Source of the DNA: Rotaria macrura
Taxonomy: Eukaryota; Rotifera; Eurotatoria; Philodinida; Philodinidae
DNA length: 64,000 nucleotides
Direction: 5' to 3'
NCBI GenBank assembly: GCA_900239685.1
Contig: OENT01000066.1
Span: 124,001 to 188,000 of the forward strand
Under the pieces are notes generated by a model. It was given only the letters and a program-made list of their open reading frames with translations, was not told the origin of the DNA and searched no databases. A program made the translations under genes and the position numbers. Positions 1-13,091 of this stretch are shown piece after piece. Within the stretch, counting starts at the first letter, position 1, and the number at the start of each line of letters is the position of its first letter.

Positions 1-584
1 TTTTTCGACGAATAACGCATCTTATTTTTAAAGAATGTTACTTTCGCTCTTTGAATTTTGATGGAAATTACTTAAAAAACGAACTCCAACTTATCTGAAT
101 CTGATGCACTGTATCGGACATGAATGAAGAAACGTACATCAAAGAATTCCTTACAATGGCAAATTCAAATCTTGACCAAGTTGAACGTGTATCTAGCACA
201 TACTAGATGATTGCTTGCCTAAAAATCAGTTAATTAAAGTGTGTTAAAATTTAGTAAAAGATAAAAATGAAAGTTGAACAAGTTTCAATTCACTTGATTA
301 ACACTTTATAAATGATAGAATTAATGAAGCGAATTCTTCTCAAATCTTTCTTTTATTCTGACTCAATGACCATTTGTTAGATCTAGTTAAATAGATGTAC
401 AATCTATCATAACTCTGTAACGTCACATTTTCGTTTAAAAACACAAGCGCCCTCTGACGGCTAGATCGAATAAAGATCATTCGATCCACATATTATTGCA
501 CTTTACGCTCTAAATTAATACATATACTAAAACATACCACGTAAGGAGAAAAACAGAAAGCAAAAAGAAATTTGGTTATTTCAG

Positions 585-3500
585 ATGTGGGAATATATTT
601 TCATATGGTTATACTGTATTTTAAATGTTCTGAATGTATCTGCAACAACAACAGTATCATCACCATCATCATTTCGCAGTAGCACTTCGAACAATGAACC
701 AACAATAAATAATTTTCTTGTTCTTTCATCAAATTTGGAAACAGTTATAAGATTTGAACCTAAGCAGGGTTGGATGCTGAATGAAGAAAAAAAACTTCGT
801 CTTTATTTGAGTGGTACTAATCTTCAAAATAGTTCAATTGTGTTTTCAACTACATTTAATAAATGTATCTCAAATGATTACATATCGCCTATTTATTCAT
901 TATCATCTTCATCAATTACTGAGATAAGTGTTGAACTTCAAAGTTTATCAAAGGCCCATTCATTGGTGTACGTTTGTCTATTAACATCAACGAATATATC
1001 ATTATCCTCATTAAATAATGATAATAGCAATAATGATGTCGCAGTTCATCAAGCGACACAATTGGGAGGTGCCTATTTTACTTTTGTAAGAGAGAAAAGT
1101 CGATTACCATTTTCAGCAAAGATATGTTTAATTCTCATGCTATTTATTGTTTCTGGTTTCTTCAGGTAGTGAGAACAAGTCTTCTTCGTATGTCATTATA
1201 TTTTGTTTCGTATTTAGTGGTTTAAATTTAGGCTTAATGTCATTAAGTGTCAATGATTTATGTTTAATAGCTGAATCAGAAGATACGGCACTACGTTATT
1301 ATGCTCGACGAGTTTTACCATTGAGAAAACGTGGCAATTATTTATTATGTTCAATTGTTTTATCAAATGTTTTGGTTAATTCATTGGGTACTGTGTTACT
1401 TGATTCACTTGTACATGGCCTATTTACTGTTCTTGTTTCAACAATAATGATTGTGCTCATGGGTGAAATTATTCCTCAAGCTATTTGTTCACGTTACGGA
1501 TTGATTATCGGCGCACATACACATGTCATAACATGGATATCGATGATTCTTACCGGCATTATTTCATATCCATTGGGTTTCGTTTTGGATAAAATTCTTG
1601 GACAAGAGGTCACTGCTTCGTATACACGTGATCAAATAGCTGTAATGTTGACACGAATCAATGCTGATATTGAAAAACCAGAACTTGATGTTATTACAGG
1701 TATGACAGATAAAAATCGTCGCAAGTCCAGAACCTGTTCAGTGTCTCATGTTCGAAACCAATGAGTCTTGATGGATCGAGAAATTGTCAAAACATGTTTG
1801 TCGGAAAATATTTATTGAAAGTATGACTCGTACATTGTTTGACGTGAATGTGACACTACTACTAATTTTAAAATTTAGCTAAACAATTCTGAATACTTAT
1901 CTAATTTACTTCTTTTCCGAGAAAATTTACATTAGATTGCATGTTTTCGTTTTTTGCTCCAACAATAATATCGCACTTGAGCTCATCATAGAGATAGATT
2001 CCTAACGTTTAAGACGAATTATGATATGCATGTTTTCGTTTTTTATTGTATTTACACTGATAAGTACTATTGGAAATGTTTAGTATATTGAAAAAGTTCG
2101 AAAACGAAAGTGAACTTACGTTACAACAAATTTGCTTTTGTCTATTCTTTAATACAAAAAAAACTCTATTCATTCATATAAATAATAGCTCATCTATTCG
2201 AATATCAAATTAGCAAGAATTCGTGTTGCTCTTTAGTTGTTGAGCTGATTCTGTGACTTTTCACGAAAATATTATTTAAAAGTTTAAACATTACATGACA
2301 TGCAAATTATTTATCAATACATTGCTGGACAGTAAAAGTCGTTCGAGTTTCATTTGTTTTGATCAAGTGTCTCAATTAGAATCACTTACTCAGTAGTTTG
2401 ATTATATCTCTGTCAATTTTTCAATTTTTTAAATTGGGAGTTTTTTTTACAACATATTCCTCGTACAATATTCTACAGAGCTACATGCTACGTTTTAATG
2501 TATAATGAAGCCGGTAGAAATTTAGAGTTAACGAATATGAAAGACTGTTGAATGAGAAATATCATAACAGTTTTCATTTTACGTGTGAACTATGAGAGGT
2601 TTATTCTTACTGAGACATACGTTATAATCTTAAAAATACTGATAATGATTACAATTATTTTTGATTAATATTTAAATTATTTTCAACAGGCGTTTTATCA
2701 TTACGTAAGAAAACTGTGAAAGAAGCTATGACATGGTTACCTGATGTATTTATGCTTGACAAAGATCGTAAAACTGATGCTGAATTATTAGTTGAAGTTC
2801 ATAGACATGGCTTTTCACGTATTCCAGTTTATTCACGAGAGAAGTATGTACAGAAAATCTTGGTTATAAAATAATTTTTAATTGTTCTTTTCTTCTCAAG
2901 ATCTCATGTTATTGGTATTGTTAAATTACGAGATTTCGCTTTGATTACTCCGGAACAATATCATTTAACAGTCAAGAATCTCATGGAATTTCATACTCGT
3001 ATGTAATTTAAATCAATATGTTGATATGATTTTGATTTATTCTTATTAGATCCATATGGTTATACAAAAACGACTGATTCATTATATCATTTAATGCAAG
3101 AGTTTCTCAAGTGTAAACAACTTAGATATTAATAATGTAGTGTTAAGTATTATTTTCATTTTAGCTCGATGGCATATTGCTCTTGTACAAGAGTTAAGTC
3201 ATGATGAAGATAATGTTGATCCCGTATATGTAACTGTTGGTGTAATTACACTTGAAGATGTTATTGAAGAAATGCTTCAACGAGAAATTATTGAAGAAAC
3301 TGACTTTTTCAGTAGATGAAAAGAAAAAGCAAATTTATATGAAAATTGAAAAGAAATCATTTATATTTTTAGCTGATAATCGTCGTAAGATTCAACGTAA
3401 ACGAGCAAAAACAATGGATTACACTGCATTAGTCAAACGACCTGTTAAAGGTTTGTTTCAGCAATCCTTTCTACTTTTTTTGTTTTTAATAGTTTTTTGC

Positions 3501-6500
3501 AACATGAAACCTCTTTTTTTATGAAATATCAGTATTGACTCGATGAGATTCTTTATTTTTATCTCGAATAATTCTATTTAGAGAATTTTTATTACGATTA
3601 TGCAAATGTATCTGACAGACGTAAAGTATCGATTAGCAACTTATCTATCAAATTACGATTGACTTAAATGATTATTATTGAGTATTCTGAGAATCTTTAC
3701 TAAATATCACATATTGAAACAAAAAGTGAATATCAATGATCTTATAGAATAGATATTTCGATATATAATGATTCTAGAACTATGTTTACTTTCACACAGG
3801 ATTCCGGATGCTATATGGTTACTGTTGAGTTTGAATAAAGAACGTGACTCGTCAATGTTCCGTAGTATAGCAATTCGATTGTGTTTTGAATTTAATACTG
3901 AATCATCTCTAAAAATGAGATAATCAATATTTGAAATTTGAAACGTTCATTTGACTATATGTTTATCAAATGTGATGAATATTGCTAAGAACGAAATGTT
4001 TGCATCAATCCTACTGAGTCATTTTTATTTCAATAAAAATCATTAACTCAAATAATATACCTTATTGTTTTTCTGAGAATCGTGAAGACAAGCGATACAT
4101 GATAATCACTCTGATTTGTTTACCGTTTAATCTTATCACTGATTTTTAATGAACGGTTTTCTTTTCTCTTTAGGTCCATCAATAAATCCGCACTTGAAAG
4201 TTGCCGTCTTTCAATATTTAAGCACAAGTACGTTTATAAAGTTTTCTTTCTTGTATCACTTTATGAAACATTTACCGTCGACTTTTCTCAAAGAAAATAG
4301 CAAAACAAACACTACAGAAGTCGATTTTCTTTCATTTAGATGTTCATCAATTTACATCAGGTTTTATTTCTCAAGAAATCTTAAAAGTACTTCTTAATTA
4401 TAACATATATGCTATGATAAAAAGTCCACCGAATCCGACAACAAATGCAATCTATTTATATAAGAAAGGTTTCCGTTATGAAATTTTTACATTAATTATG
4501 CAAGGCAATGCAACATTAGAATCGGGTATTGAACGTATTATGTCAACAGTAGGACCGTTCTGTTGTTTTGCTTCATCAGCACTACTGGCTAAAAAGAAAA
4601 CTGTCAAAGATGTTCATCTATTTCTGGATAGTTTATTTAAAATAAATTCACTTGACGACATTTCATCAATATTTATACCGGATTATAATTTAATTGTTAC
4701 CAGCGAATTACATGTTTTACAAATTCATCGTCTTGTTTGGTTGGCAGCTGTTAGAGCAACACAACGACAACGCAGCAATGATCAATATTATAGACGTATG
4801 CATCCTGAACAATTGTTAGCAGATTCACTCGATGAAATCGTAAGTTATTATTATTTTTCTAGTCAAATATCATATATCGAGTACATGTTACGATAAAATG
4901 TCATAAAGTGTCCTTCCCAACAAGCCGCAAGAAGAAGAATGTATCTATCCTACAGCTATTTTATGGTATTGAATTTTGCTCGTTGATTCACTCAATTAAT
5001 CTATTGCTTGACTTTGTTATACACTAGGTGAATCATGAATAGCGATGCGATAGAAAAAAGTTGAATACTTCCAGCATATTGCACTCTGTAATAAAGAAGA
5101 AGATTTCAGATTTTTATAACAAGAAAAGCATTCACAATAGTGTGTCGTAATCTAGTACTAAATAACATTAAAAAAATTACCATATTCAATCTAATTTGCC
5201 CATATTTTTGCGAATTGTATGGGTTATATTGTTGGTTTACTTTATTTTTGATAGAACAAGATATCCTATGAGTTAAAGTCGCCATGCAAGCATATAAGTT
5301 GTAATGTAATTTGTATATCAGAATATTTTATTCAAATCTTTAGAAATAGATCATACCATATTTTTTGAATGTTTCTTATATGAAAGAAATCGCTGAAATC
5401 TTGTGTATCATAAGAAAAATAATTAACCCTATAGAGTTTGACATACTGGGAGCATTCAAATGTTTTGTATCACATATCTACTGATGGCGTTCCCTGTATA
5501 TCCGTGATAACGCTCTTTAATAGGCACGAGTAAAGCTGCAAGGCATCACATGTGCAGGAGAATGTTAAATAATTTCTTCGAAAAGAACAGGACGTTTGAT
5601 TAGTGATATAGTACTAGAACCTGCGCATAATATCTTGTAGACAAATATCCAATAAAGTAGTGATCCTATTGAGAGTAAAAAAAAGCGACCTTGATAGTTT
5701 AATCATTGAAGAATAGTGGCCGGCAGTTGTTTTCTCAAGTAAATTTTTTCGTTACACAATATCTATGCTTATCCTTCTAGTCATCTGTAACTAATGTACC
5801 AATGGATAAAACAAATTTGACAAATTTTCAACGCATATATCTCAATGAGACAGATTCAACACAAAGTGCGAATGGCATTGGACGTCGAAATACTCAAACG
5901 TCATCATCTGTTTTTGAAGTTATTCATTCATTGGCAATAGGTGATAGTATCAATACTACAGAAACAAATCCATCAACCGATGTTGTTCATGTTAATGGGA
6001 AAGTTCCGTACGAAAAACAAACACCTCTATCACAATCAATCATTTATAATCCGCTTTTATTAAGCATACCGAGTTATGATGAAACACTTATTAATGGTTC
6101 TCATAATAGAAATCATCATTCAACAGATGCTGGATTCACTTCAAACATGCATATTGATAGAATGTTCGATGATGTGCACGAATATGTTAGTATAATTTTA
6201 AGAATCTATTGATAAGCAATCTATGAAATATTTCACGAGATTCATATTCAAATTGCATTAGCGTTTAATTTAAAGTATGAATAGAGAAACGCTGACTATA
6301 TAAATATGTCGCCTTAGATGCTATTCTTCTTCGATTAATTTATACACGAAATATCATCACTATTGTTCTAAAGAGCGATGTTTCGTCTAAAAACTTCCTG
6401 ATCTCAATTATGATACATAACTGCCGACCTATAAGATCTGGTTTGGTCTTGTTTTCATTTTTTATCTGAACTAAGTTTTTACATCCAAGTAATAGACAGC

Positions 6501-7625
6501 TTCTGTGCACTGATTTTTTCATCAATCTTATAAATGTAAAATCGATGTGGGAGAGAAAAACTAAATGAGTAATTTTCTTCAAATGTGCAGAACAATATTG
6601 ACATTTCATCTGTGACTCAATATTTTGACACAAAAATATGTTTGTCATATGAAAATCTTACAAGGCTTCTTGATGGTAAGAATCGCTGTTTGCAGTCAAC
6701 CAAAGAAAAACAACTTTTGATGACAGCTTCTCTACCGATGTGTCACTAGTGATGTAAACATTCGACCATTAATAATATGCATCAAACCCTAGTAATTTCT
6801 ATACTATTTCATTCATGTTTGAATCTTTAAAGAATTATCGAATACAATTTTAAAATTGAAAATCAAGTATTTTATATGATTCATTCTCTCTGAACTTACA
6901 CTTTACTTGTTATAGAAATAATTATAAGACTAAAATCGCCTAACAAGAAAATGTATTCAACGTTCTTTCAACTCTGACGTACAAAATTCTTTATTTGACT
7001 GAATATTGAATGGAAAATTGTAAAATATGTACTTGTTAAGATCTCAATTAGAGTTTAAAAGTTCCCATGAAAATGATCGATGACATTTTGAAAATAGCCA
7101 CAAGAGAAGAACACAAGTTTGTAAACATTTCGAAACAGAAGCAAATATTTGATCTAAAATGTTGGAAATAATCTTACAATGAGAAACTGTACCTATTGCA
7201 AAATCATTTGTTCCCTATTCTAATCAATTCTTTAACCGTAGATCGGATCCCAGCAACTTCAATGTTCGAATTTGATCCTTTCTAAATTTTGATAAATAAC
7301 TTCAACTACGAAAAGTTGAATGAAAATTAGATGTCTATATTTATGATTTTATATTTATTTCTTCATTCAGACAAATGATGATGATCATGAGCAAAGACAA
7401 AAATATTTAATTGGCAAACTCCGTCAATCAAACCACACGTCAAACAATAAGAATCAACATGCAAAAAGATCATTTCTTTCACATGCTCGTTCAGATACAA
7501 ATCTTCTAATTAATAGTTCATCTCTTTCTCAAAATGAAACATTCAATGCAGACAAACATCATGATACTGTAAAATTAATAAATCAAGTAAAACGTATTCA
7601 TTCAATGCTGTCTTCACCATCATAA
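585..7625 (+). CDS. CNNM: CNNM-family (cyclin M / ancient conserved domain) metal transporter
   Basis: Membrane protein of the CNNM/CorC family, which moves or controls Mg2+ and other divalent metals at the plasma membrane. Eleven exons, 938 aa in total: 585-1165, 1218-1699, 2690-2843, 2901-2998, 3050-3112, 3165-3311, 3373-3450, 4174-4227, 4340-4839, 5781-6185, 7371-7625. Residues 1-20 are a hydrophobic signal-like segment, and residues to about 175 are an extracellular region. The DUF21 transmembrane domain follows (about 180-340), with the family motif SGLNLGLM created across the first intron and GEIIPQAICSRYG further on. A CBS pair spans about 355-510 (TLEDVIEEM, then ETDFFTDNRRK across the 3312-3372 intron). 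A cyclic-nucleotide-binding-like domain is at about 535-720, followed by a low-complexity Ser/Asn-rich tail. An acceptor-like TTTCAG abuts the ATG directly. The early introns are about 50-60 nt apart from one of 990 nt; the late ones reach 1185 nt. Family identity is firm; the exact paralogue (CNNM2/4-like) and the 5' exon structure are less so. Confidence 0.9.
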
Positions 7626-7935
7626 TCATTAGCTTGTCTCTAGTCAGATCATGTATTCTTCTATGTATTAGGAAAAGCCATTTTTCAATAATCAATTTAT
7701 TTGTGAATCTTGAAGAATAATAATCTGTGTATCCTTTCATTCACGAGTCCAAATATTCTCCATTTTTGTTCTACAAATAATCTTTTAATGAAATCTCTGG
7801 ATCGTATTCAATGCATTTTCGTATTCTATGTGTAATAATCTTCTTTTTTTTCTCTTTCTTTTATAAAATAAAGCAAAATTCAAATGATAAAAATTTATAT
7901 TGTGTTTATCTTTTCATTGAAAAAGAAACATCGAG

Positions 7936-8328
7936 TCAGATCGATAGACCGAATACTGAGACAATACAAAACATTGTTTTATTCTCCCAGCTAAACAGAA
8001 CAAAAATAGATCAATATTTAATCTTGATTTTTGCTATAGAGAATTCTTACCGAAAAGTACATGATTTATCAGTTGTACTATCCCAAAAACATGAACTTGC
8101 TGTATGTAAACCAGCACCATTTTTTTCCATGATTACACAATATACAATGTATTTATATGGTTTGTTTAATTTTGTTAATGAGCTAATTACCGATTCGACA
8201 ATTGATGATGTCCATATATTAACTTTTTTTTGCTCATACGTTTGAATATCAAGTGTCGCTGCAATTGAATCTCTTATTATGTATGTTACTTCATCGTTGA
8301 CAAAGCCTGTTTCATTAATGTAACTCAT
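7936..8328 (-). CDS. DYNLT1: Tctex-type cytoplasmic dynein light chain
   Basis: Dynein light chain of the Tctex1 family, a small dimeric subunit that binds the dynein intermediate chain and cargo. Two exons on the minus strand, 8328-8051 and 7990-7936, joined across a 60-nt intron, give 110 aa, close to the usual 113. The sequence keeps the family core: FVNDEV near the N-terminus, then [20 protein letters not shown] and CFWDS. The second exon supplies [17 protein letters not shown], which ends the protein exactly where the family ends. A TTGCAG acceptor lies 19 nt before the ATG with no coding exon upstream. The gene faces the CNNM gene tail to tail, with about 310 nt between the stops. A plus-strand ORF over the same bases is a shadow. 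Identification is very secure. Confidence 0.95.
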
Positions 8329-8351
8329 GATTTGTTTCGAGAAAAATCTGC

Positions 8352-9731
8352 AACAAATAATTAATAATCATGTGTTTCTGTCGCGCGATCTGTGAGGAGT
8401 GAAAATAGGTAAAAAGAATGCGTGTGTACACGAGTGTACGTAGGTTTTCTTTTCATTATGATCACGCGGTTAGCATAAAAAAACTATGAGGCGAAAAGGA
8501 AAAAACATGAGTGGATGTGTGTCTAACGCAGAATTCAAATGTATGCATGCATTTGTAAGATGCAAAATGTAGTCGCGACTATTGTTTGCAACAGAATCAA
8601 TAGAAAGAAAAGAGAAGAAAAACAAGGACATGCTATTTGCAGTAGACTCCGACGATGTTCAGTTCTTATTTTTTGAAGAAAAAATTCTCTATCTAGTCTG
8701 ATTAATCGGGAAAATAGGAACCAATTAGACGAACTACATCGATTCAATTTTTCATTTTTTTGATTGAAAAATGGCAAGAAAGAAAATTAAAAGTTATTTA
8801 AGTATTAAAATATGCTAGTATTTGCAAACTGACGTGAGTAAAAGTAAAAACAACTAAAAAATAATATTATTCTGCTGTCTCTGCGTCGGTTTTTTTGTGT
8901 TCTGCCGATAAACAAAATATAAATGTAAGTAACAGATGTCAAACTCGGGCTTTGAGGAAAAGAAACATTTTGCTGTACAATTTTTTCGTACGTTAAATTG
9001 AAAAGAAAAATCAATATTTGATTACACGTACCAGAGAATGTGATGATTGATATATTACGAACAGGATTATCACAATTGTTCTCACTCAAAGTGGAAAAAA
9101 GGCTGACAAAGTAAAAGTCATAAATCTCAATCAGCAAACAATTTTCAATGGTTGAAAAACAGTGCTGTTTTCTTGTTTCATATCATAAAAGTCATACTCT
9201 TACTAGGTCTTCATGTATTGACATTATCGAATGAACGGAAGTTATAACTAAATGCATGAATCAAATATGAACGTTGTTCAAGTTTTAGAACAAAGTTTTT
9301 GTTTTTAATATTAAACTATGGCATCGGACAATTCTCCGTCGTAGAGTACAATATGTAAATGATCCTTTGGCATTTACTAGAAAATAATATCAACAGTATT
9401 ATTTGAAGAAGAACTACAAACATTGACATTGAATCGTTCACTAAAGAAATGTTTGCTATGTAAATTACTGTAGCAATATGTAAAAATAAAGCGTTAGTAT
9501 CAAACGAGATTGACTAATGTATATTTTAAGACTCGTTGATTAATGTCTTTATAAATCCATACTAATCGTATCATAAGGATTATATGACTATTTAAGAATA
9601 TCTATATAAGATTAACAAATCTTTTGACTATGCAACATAATTAGAGAAAAGATTTCTTTATCATTGCAAATGTGAACGCGCATTTTTATTTTGATTGTTT
9701 CCTTTTTTTGTTTGTTTCTACTGTTTTCAAA
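8352..9731. other. intergenic stretch, no gene recognised
   Basis: AT-rich spacer between the dynein light chain and the next ORF. Short open frames exist on the minus strand, but they show no domain, no conserved motif and no convincing splice structure. It probably holds the 5' flank of the dynein gene. Confidence 0.5.
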
Positions 9732-10022
9732 ATGAAATTCACAACTTCAGAGCCAATCGGTTTCAATCGAATTCAAATCATGTCTTGGAATTCGTTTTTA
9801 CCGAAAAATATGAATGAAAACATAAACGAACAAGACCTGGATTGGTCTTCAATAAGTTTATCTTCTCAACATTTAACCATACCATTCTTCTATGACTCGT
9901 GTCAAGTTACAGCATCTAATCTCGCTTTTTATATCAATCCCCAACGGCGCCCTGATATCATTCTAAATCATCGCCTGTCATGTGTAGATGATAAGCAAAA
10001 GATCACAACATCTAAAATCTAA
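9732..10022 (+). CDS. hypothetical protein, possibly the last exon of an unrecognised gene
   Basis: Open frame of 96 codons from ATG 9732. The longer frame opens at a GTG, which is not expected to start a eukaryotic protein. The bases are visibly richer in GC and more codon-like than the flanks, and an AATAAA-type signal follows at about 10118. The protein has an acidic Asn/Gln-rich middle and a C-terminal half with NPQRRPDIILNHRLSCVDD. I recognise no domain, signal peptide or membrane segment. An AG after a pyrimidine-rich tract at about 9748 could be a splice acceptor, in which case this would be a 3' exon whose partners I could not find. It may also be noncoding. Confidence 0.35.
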   Translation: MKFTTSEPIGFNRIQIMSWNSFLPKNMNENINEQDLDWSSISLSSQHLTIPFFYDSCQVTASNLAFYINPQRRPDIILNHRLSCVDDKQKITTSKI

Positions 10023-10463
10023 ATTTGAATGACTTTAAACAAACTATACATGGAATTGAAGAACGAATGTTTATATAATTTACTAGATTTGTATAAATAA
10101 TAATTGATTTTCATAAAAATAAAACAGGAAATATGTGTAGTGCGTTTTTCTTTACACATCATTAGTGTTAATTTACAGTTAAATTATAAGTGACGACAAC
10201 CTCTATTGCATATATAAATAGGGAAATGATGAGAGTCTTTCATCTAGTTTTTATGTTGATGTCGTTATTGTCGCTTTTATCAGAATCAAGATACATAAGA
10301 TATTCGTTTTAATCACGTATTCTCGTGAGATATTAAAATTGATCAAAAAGAAAAAAATTAGAGTCCGAGATTAACAGACACGCTACATAGGTTCACTTCG
10401 GCATATGCACACACAGCAGTAGTCGATCATATTAAGAATTAATTGAAACGTTTTTCGAACAAA

Positions 10464-12946
10464 ATGACAACACTAGGCAATGGAAATGAACAAATCCAGA
10501 TTGAACTTAAAGTCAAAGGAAGTATGTATTAATTTAAATCAATGCTTTGCTTTGTTACTAAGTATAGGCCATTGAAAAATCTCACTGCATCTCTATTTAT
10601 GAATAGACTTGAGTGAAGACGCATCGGACGATGTAGGAAGCAAAAGTGGTATTACTCGAAGAGCGAGTGTTACGGACGATTTGATCGATACAAAAAAACC
10701 GGCTACATCAACCTCACCATTGCGGTTCTCAACAGTTCAAAGAGATCTATGGACAAATAAAGTTGAATTTCTACTATCAATTATTGGCTATGTAGTCGAT
10801 CTGGGTAAGTAAAACTTGAAATTTCTAGAAAGAAAACTTCTGTGAGAATAGAATCATTGTTAATATTTAATTGATAGGTAATGTTTGGCGATTTCCATAT
10901 ACGTGTTATGAAAATGGTGGCGGTGCATTTCTTATTCCATATTTGATATTTTTATGTCTTCTTGGAATTCCGATGCTGTAAGTTTAGAAATTTTTCTTAT
11001 CATCTTGTTAGATGTGAGAAAATCTTCGGATCAGTGTCAATGTATAAAGAAAACATAGACTTCAATTTCAACATATTTTCTCGAACTATAAACGTGTTTT
11101 TGCTTTTCATCTGTCTCTAGTTATCTGGAATTGTTTCTCGGTCAATTTTATCATTGTGGTAATATAACACTATGGGGTCGAATAGCTCCATCGATGAAAG
11201 GCATTGGTATAGCATCATTTCTAATTGTTACTGCTGTTACACTATTCTACACAACTATCATCGGTATTGACTATATACATGCACAAGTAGATAAATATGT
11301 TTCATTGATGATTTACCTATCTGTTTAGCACACGCCGTTTTTTATTTATTTGCATCGTTTCGCAAAATAATGCCGTGGAGTTTATGTTCACATGCATGGA
11401 ATACACGTTTATGTTCTGAACGTTTACGTAAAGGATATATAAATAATCAAACAATGGATGAAAGTCATTCTAATGAAACATTATCATACATCAATGAATC
11501 AAAAGTGTCATCGGCCGAAGAATATTACAACATTTACATGTTGGGTATCGACCGTTCACAAGGTATAAATGATTTAGGCTACATCAAAATCGATTTACTC
11601 TTATGTCTCATACTAATATTTATTCTTATGTATTTATGTATCTATCGTGGAGTGAAAAGCACAGGTAATAAGAAAGATTCAAAAATAAAAAGGAAACCAA
11701 GCAGAACATATTTTAAATGATATTGTCGTTGACAATGTTTAGGAAAAGCAGTTTATGTAACTGCTATATTACCATATATTGTTTTAATAATCTTACTCGT
11801 TCAAGGTCTTACATTAGAGGGTTCACGAAAAGGCGTCACCTACTTCTTAAAACCAACCTTTGAAAAATTAAAAGATCTCAAAGTTTGGTATTCAGCTGCT
11901 AATCAAATATTTTTTACACTTGGCTCTGGTCTATCTGTTCTAACAACGTATGGCTCTTATAATATATCAACAAATAATTGTTACTATGATGCATTAATTG
12001 CTGTTATAGCAAATTTTATAGCTAGTTTTCTCGCTGGTTTTGTTGTTTTTTCCGCATTAGGTCATATGTCATGGCGTCTCAATAAGAACATAGACACAGT
12101 CGTTGAACAAGCATCGAGTTTATCATTTATAGCTTATCCAGAAATATTAGCAACATTTAAATATTCAACTTTTTTCTCCATATTATTCTTTCTAATGGTT
12201 ATCAATTTAGGACTTGATAGTGATTTCGGTGGTTTAGAAGCCATGTATACAGCATTAAGCGATGAATATTCACTATTAAAACGTCATAGAAAGTCGGGTA
12301 TGTTTATCATGTGTTGTGTACTGGTCGTTGCTTGTTTGCCGACAGTTACATATGGTAAGTTATATTCATAAATCTATGGTTTAGATGTAATTATCTTTTA
12401 TTGATTGCTAGGTGGAAATTATGTAGTACAATATTTGGATAGATTTTCAACGGGTCCAGCATTAATGCTTGTTGTCATGATGGAGGCAATAGCTGCTAGT
12501 TGGGTAAGAACACATACACTTGATATTTCTTTACGTGGAATGCGTCTTAATTGACGGGCTCTTCTATCAAGGTCTATGGAACTGATAATATCGTCGATGA
12601 TATGCGCGTACATCTTGGCTTTGAACCGAATTATTTTTTTCGTTTTACTTGGAAAATTTTATGTCCTATTATGGTTACACTACTATTGATATTTTCATTG
12701 ATATCAACCGATGAATTAAAATATGGAAATTACCTATATCCATCATGGTCGATTATATTTGGCTGGTGTTTTAACATGACATTGATATTACCAATACCAA
12801 TAGTTATTATATATGTATTTATGCGTTATTCTGATTCAGAGAAATCTTTAAAAGAACGTATATATTTCTTATTTGTGCCAACGATAACAAAACAAAGATT
12901 AAAGCAACAGCTTGAAAATGGAAATACCCATGTTGTATCATTATAA
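10464..12946 (+). CDS. SLC6 Na+/Cl--dependent monoamine-type transporter (SERT/DAT-like)
   Basis: Neurotransmitter:sodium symporter that takes amines back across the plasma membrane. Eight exons give 637 aa: 10464-10521, 10607-10804, 10878-10977, 11121-11263, 11329-11664, 11743-12354, 12412-12503, 12572-12946. TM1 carries the family signature [18 protein letters not shown]. It is preceded by IIGYVVDLG, whose Asp sits at the position that binds the amine in serotonin and dopamine transporters; amino-acid and GABA carriers have Gly there. The extracellular loop has a Cys pair as in SERT ([13 protein letters not shown]). [14 protein letters not shown] (TM5) and [13 protein letters not shown] (TM8, with the Asp-Ser of the second sodium site) are intact. 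The first about 70 residues are polar and cytosolic. Introns are short. A polyadenylation signal AATAAA lies at 13012-13017. The closest call is a SERT-like monoamine transporter; the exact substrate is inferred. Confidence 0.93.
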
Positions 12947-13011
12947 TCGCCTATTTTCACACGTTTCAATGTTGTCTGTTCGTAGAAATATACATATATA
13001 CATATATTTAA

Positions 13012-13041
13012 AATAAATATAAACATAATGATAGTTTTATT
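13012..13041. terminator. convergent polyadenylation signals of the SLC6 and GPCR genes
   Basis: AATAAA on the plus strand at 13012-13017 lies 65 nt after the transporter stop. AATAAA on the minus strand (13041-13036) lies 50 nt after the receptor stop. The two 3' ends share a 145-nt spacer and probably overlap as transcripts. Confidence 0.6.
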
Positions 13042-13091
13042 TGAATTTGTTTTATACAACGAAAAGGCAATAAAAATTTCTACATGAACTT

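Noticed and set aside
3111-3164. Second apparent phase error between CNNM exons 5 and 6
   Set aside because: Using the GTAAAC donor at 3113 and not the GTGTAA at 3111 restores the frame and gives FLKSRWHIAL.
3252-3524. Apparent frameshift in the CNNM CBS region, where the frame seems to jump after EETDF
   Set aside because: A 61-nt GT..AG intron (3312-3372) explains it. Splicing restores ETDFFTDNRRK, the normal family sequence, and the long frame through it is intron read-through.
7811-8245. 144-codon plus-strand ORF
   Set aside because: It is antisense to both exons of the dynein light chain, has no motif of its own and is a shadow.
8535-9137. Two minus-strand ORFs of 80 and 110 codons
   Set aside because: Low-complexity Phe/Leu/Ser-rich translations of AT-rich DNA, with no ATG context, motif or splice partner.
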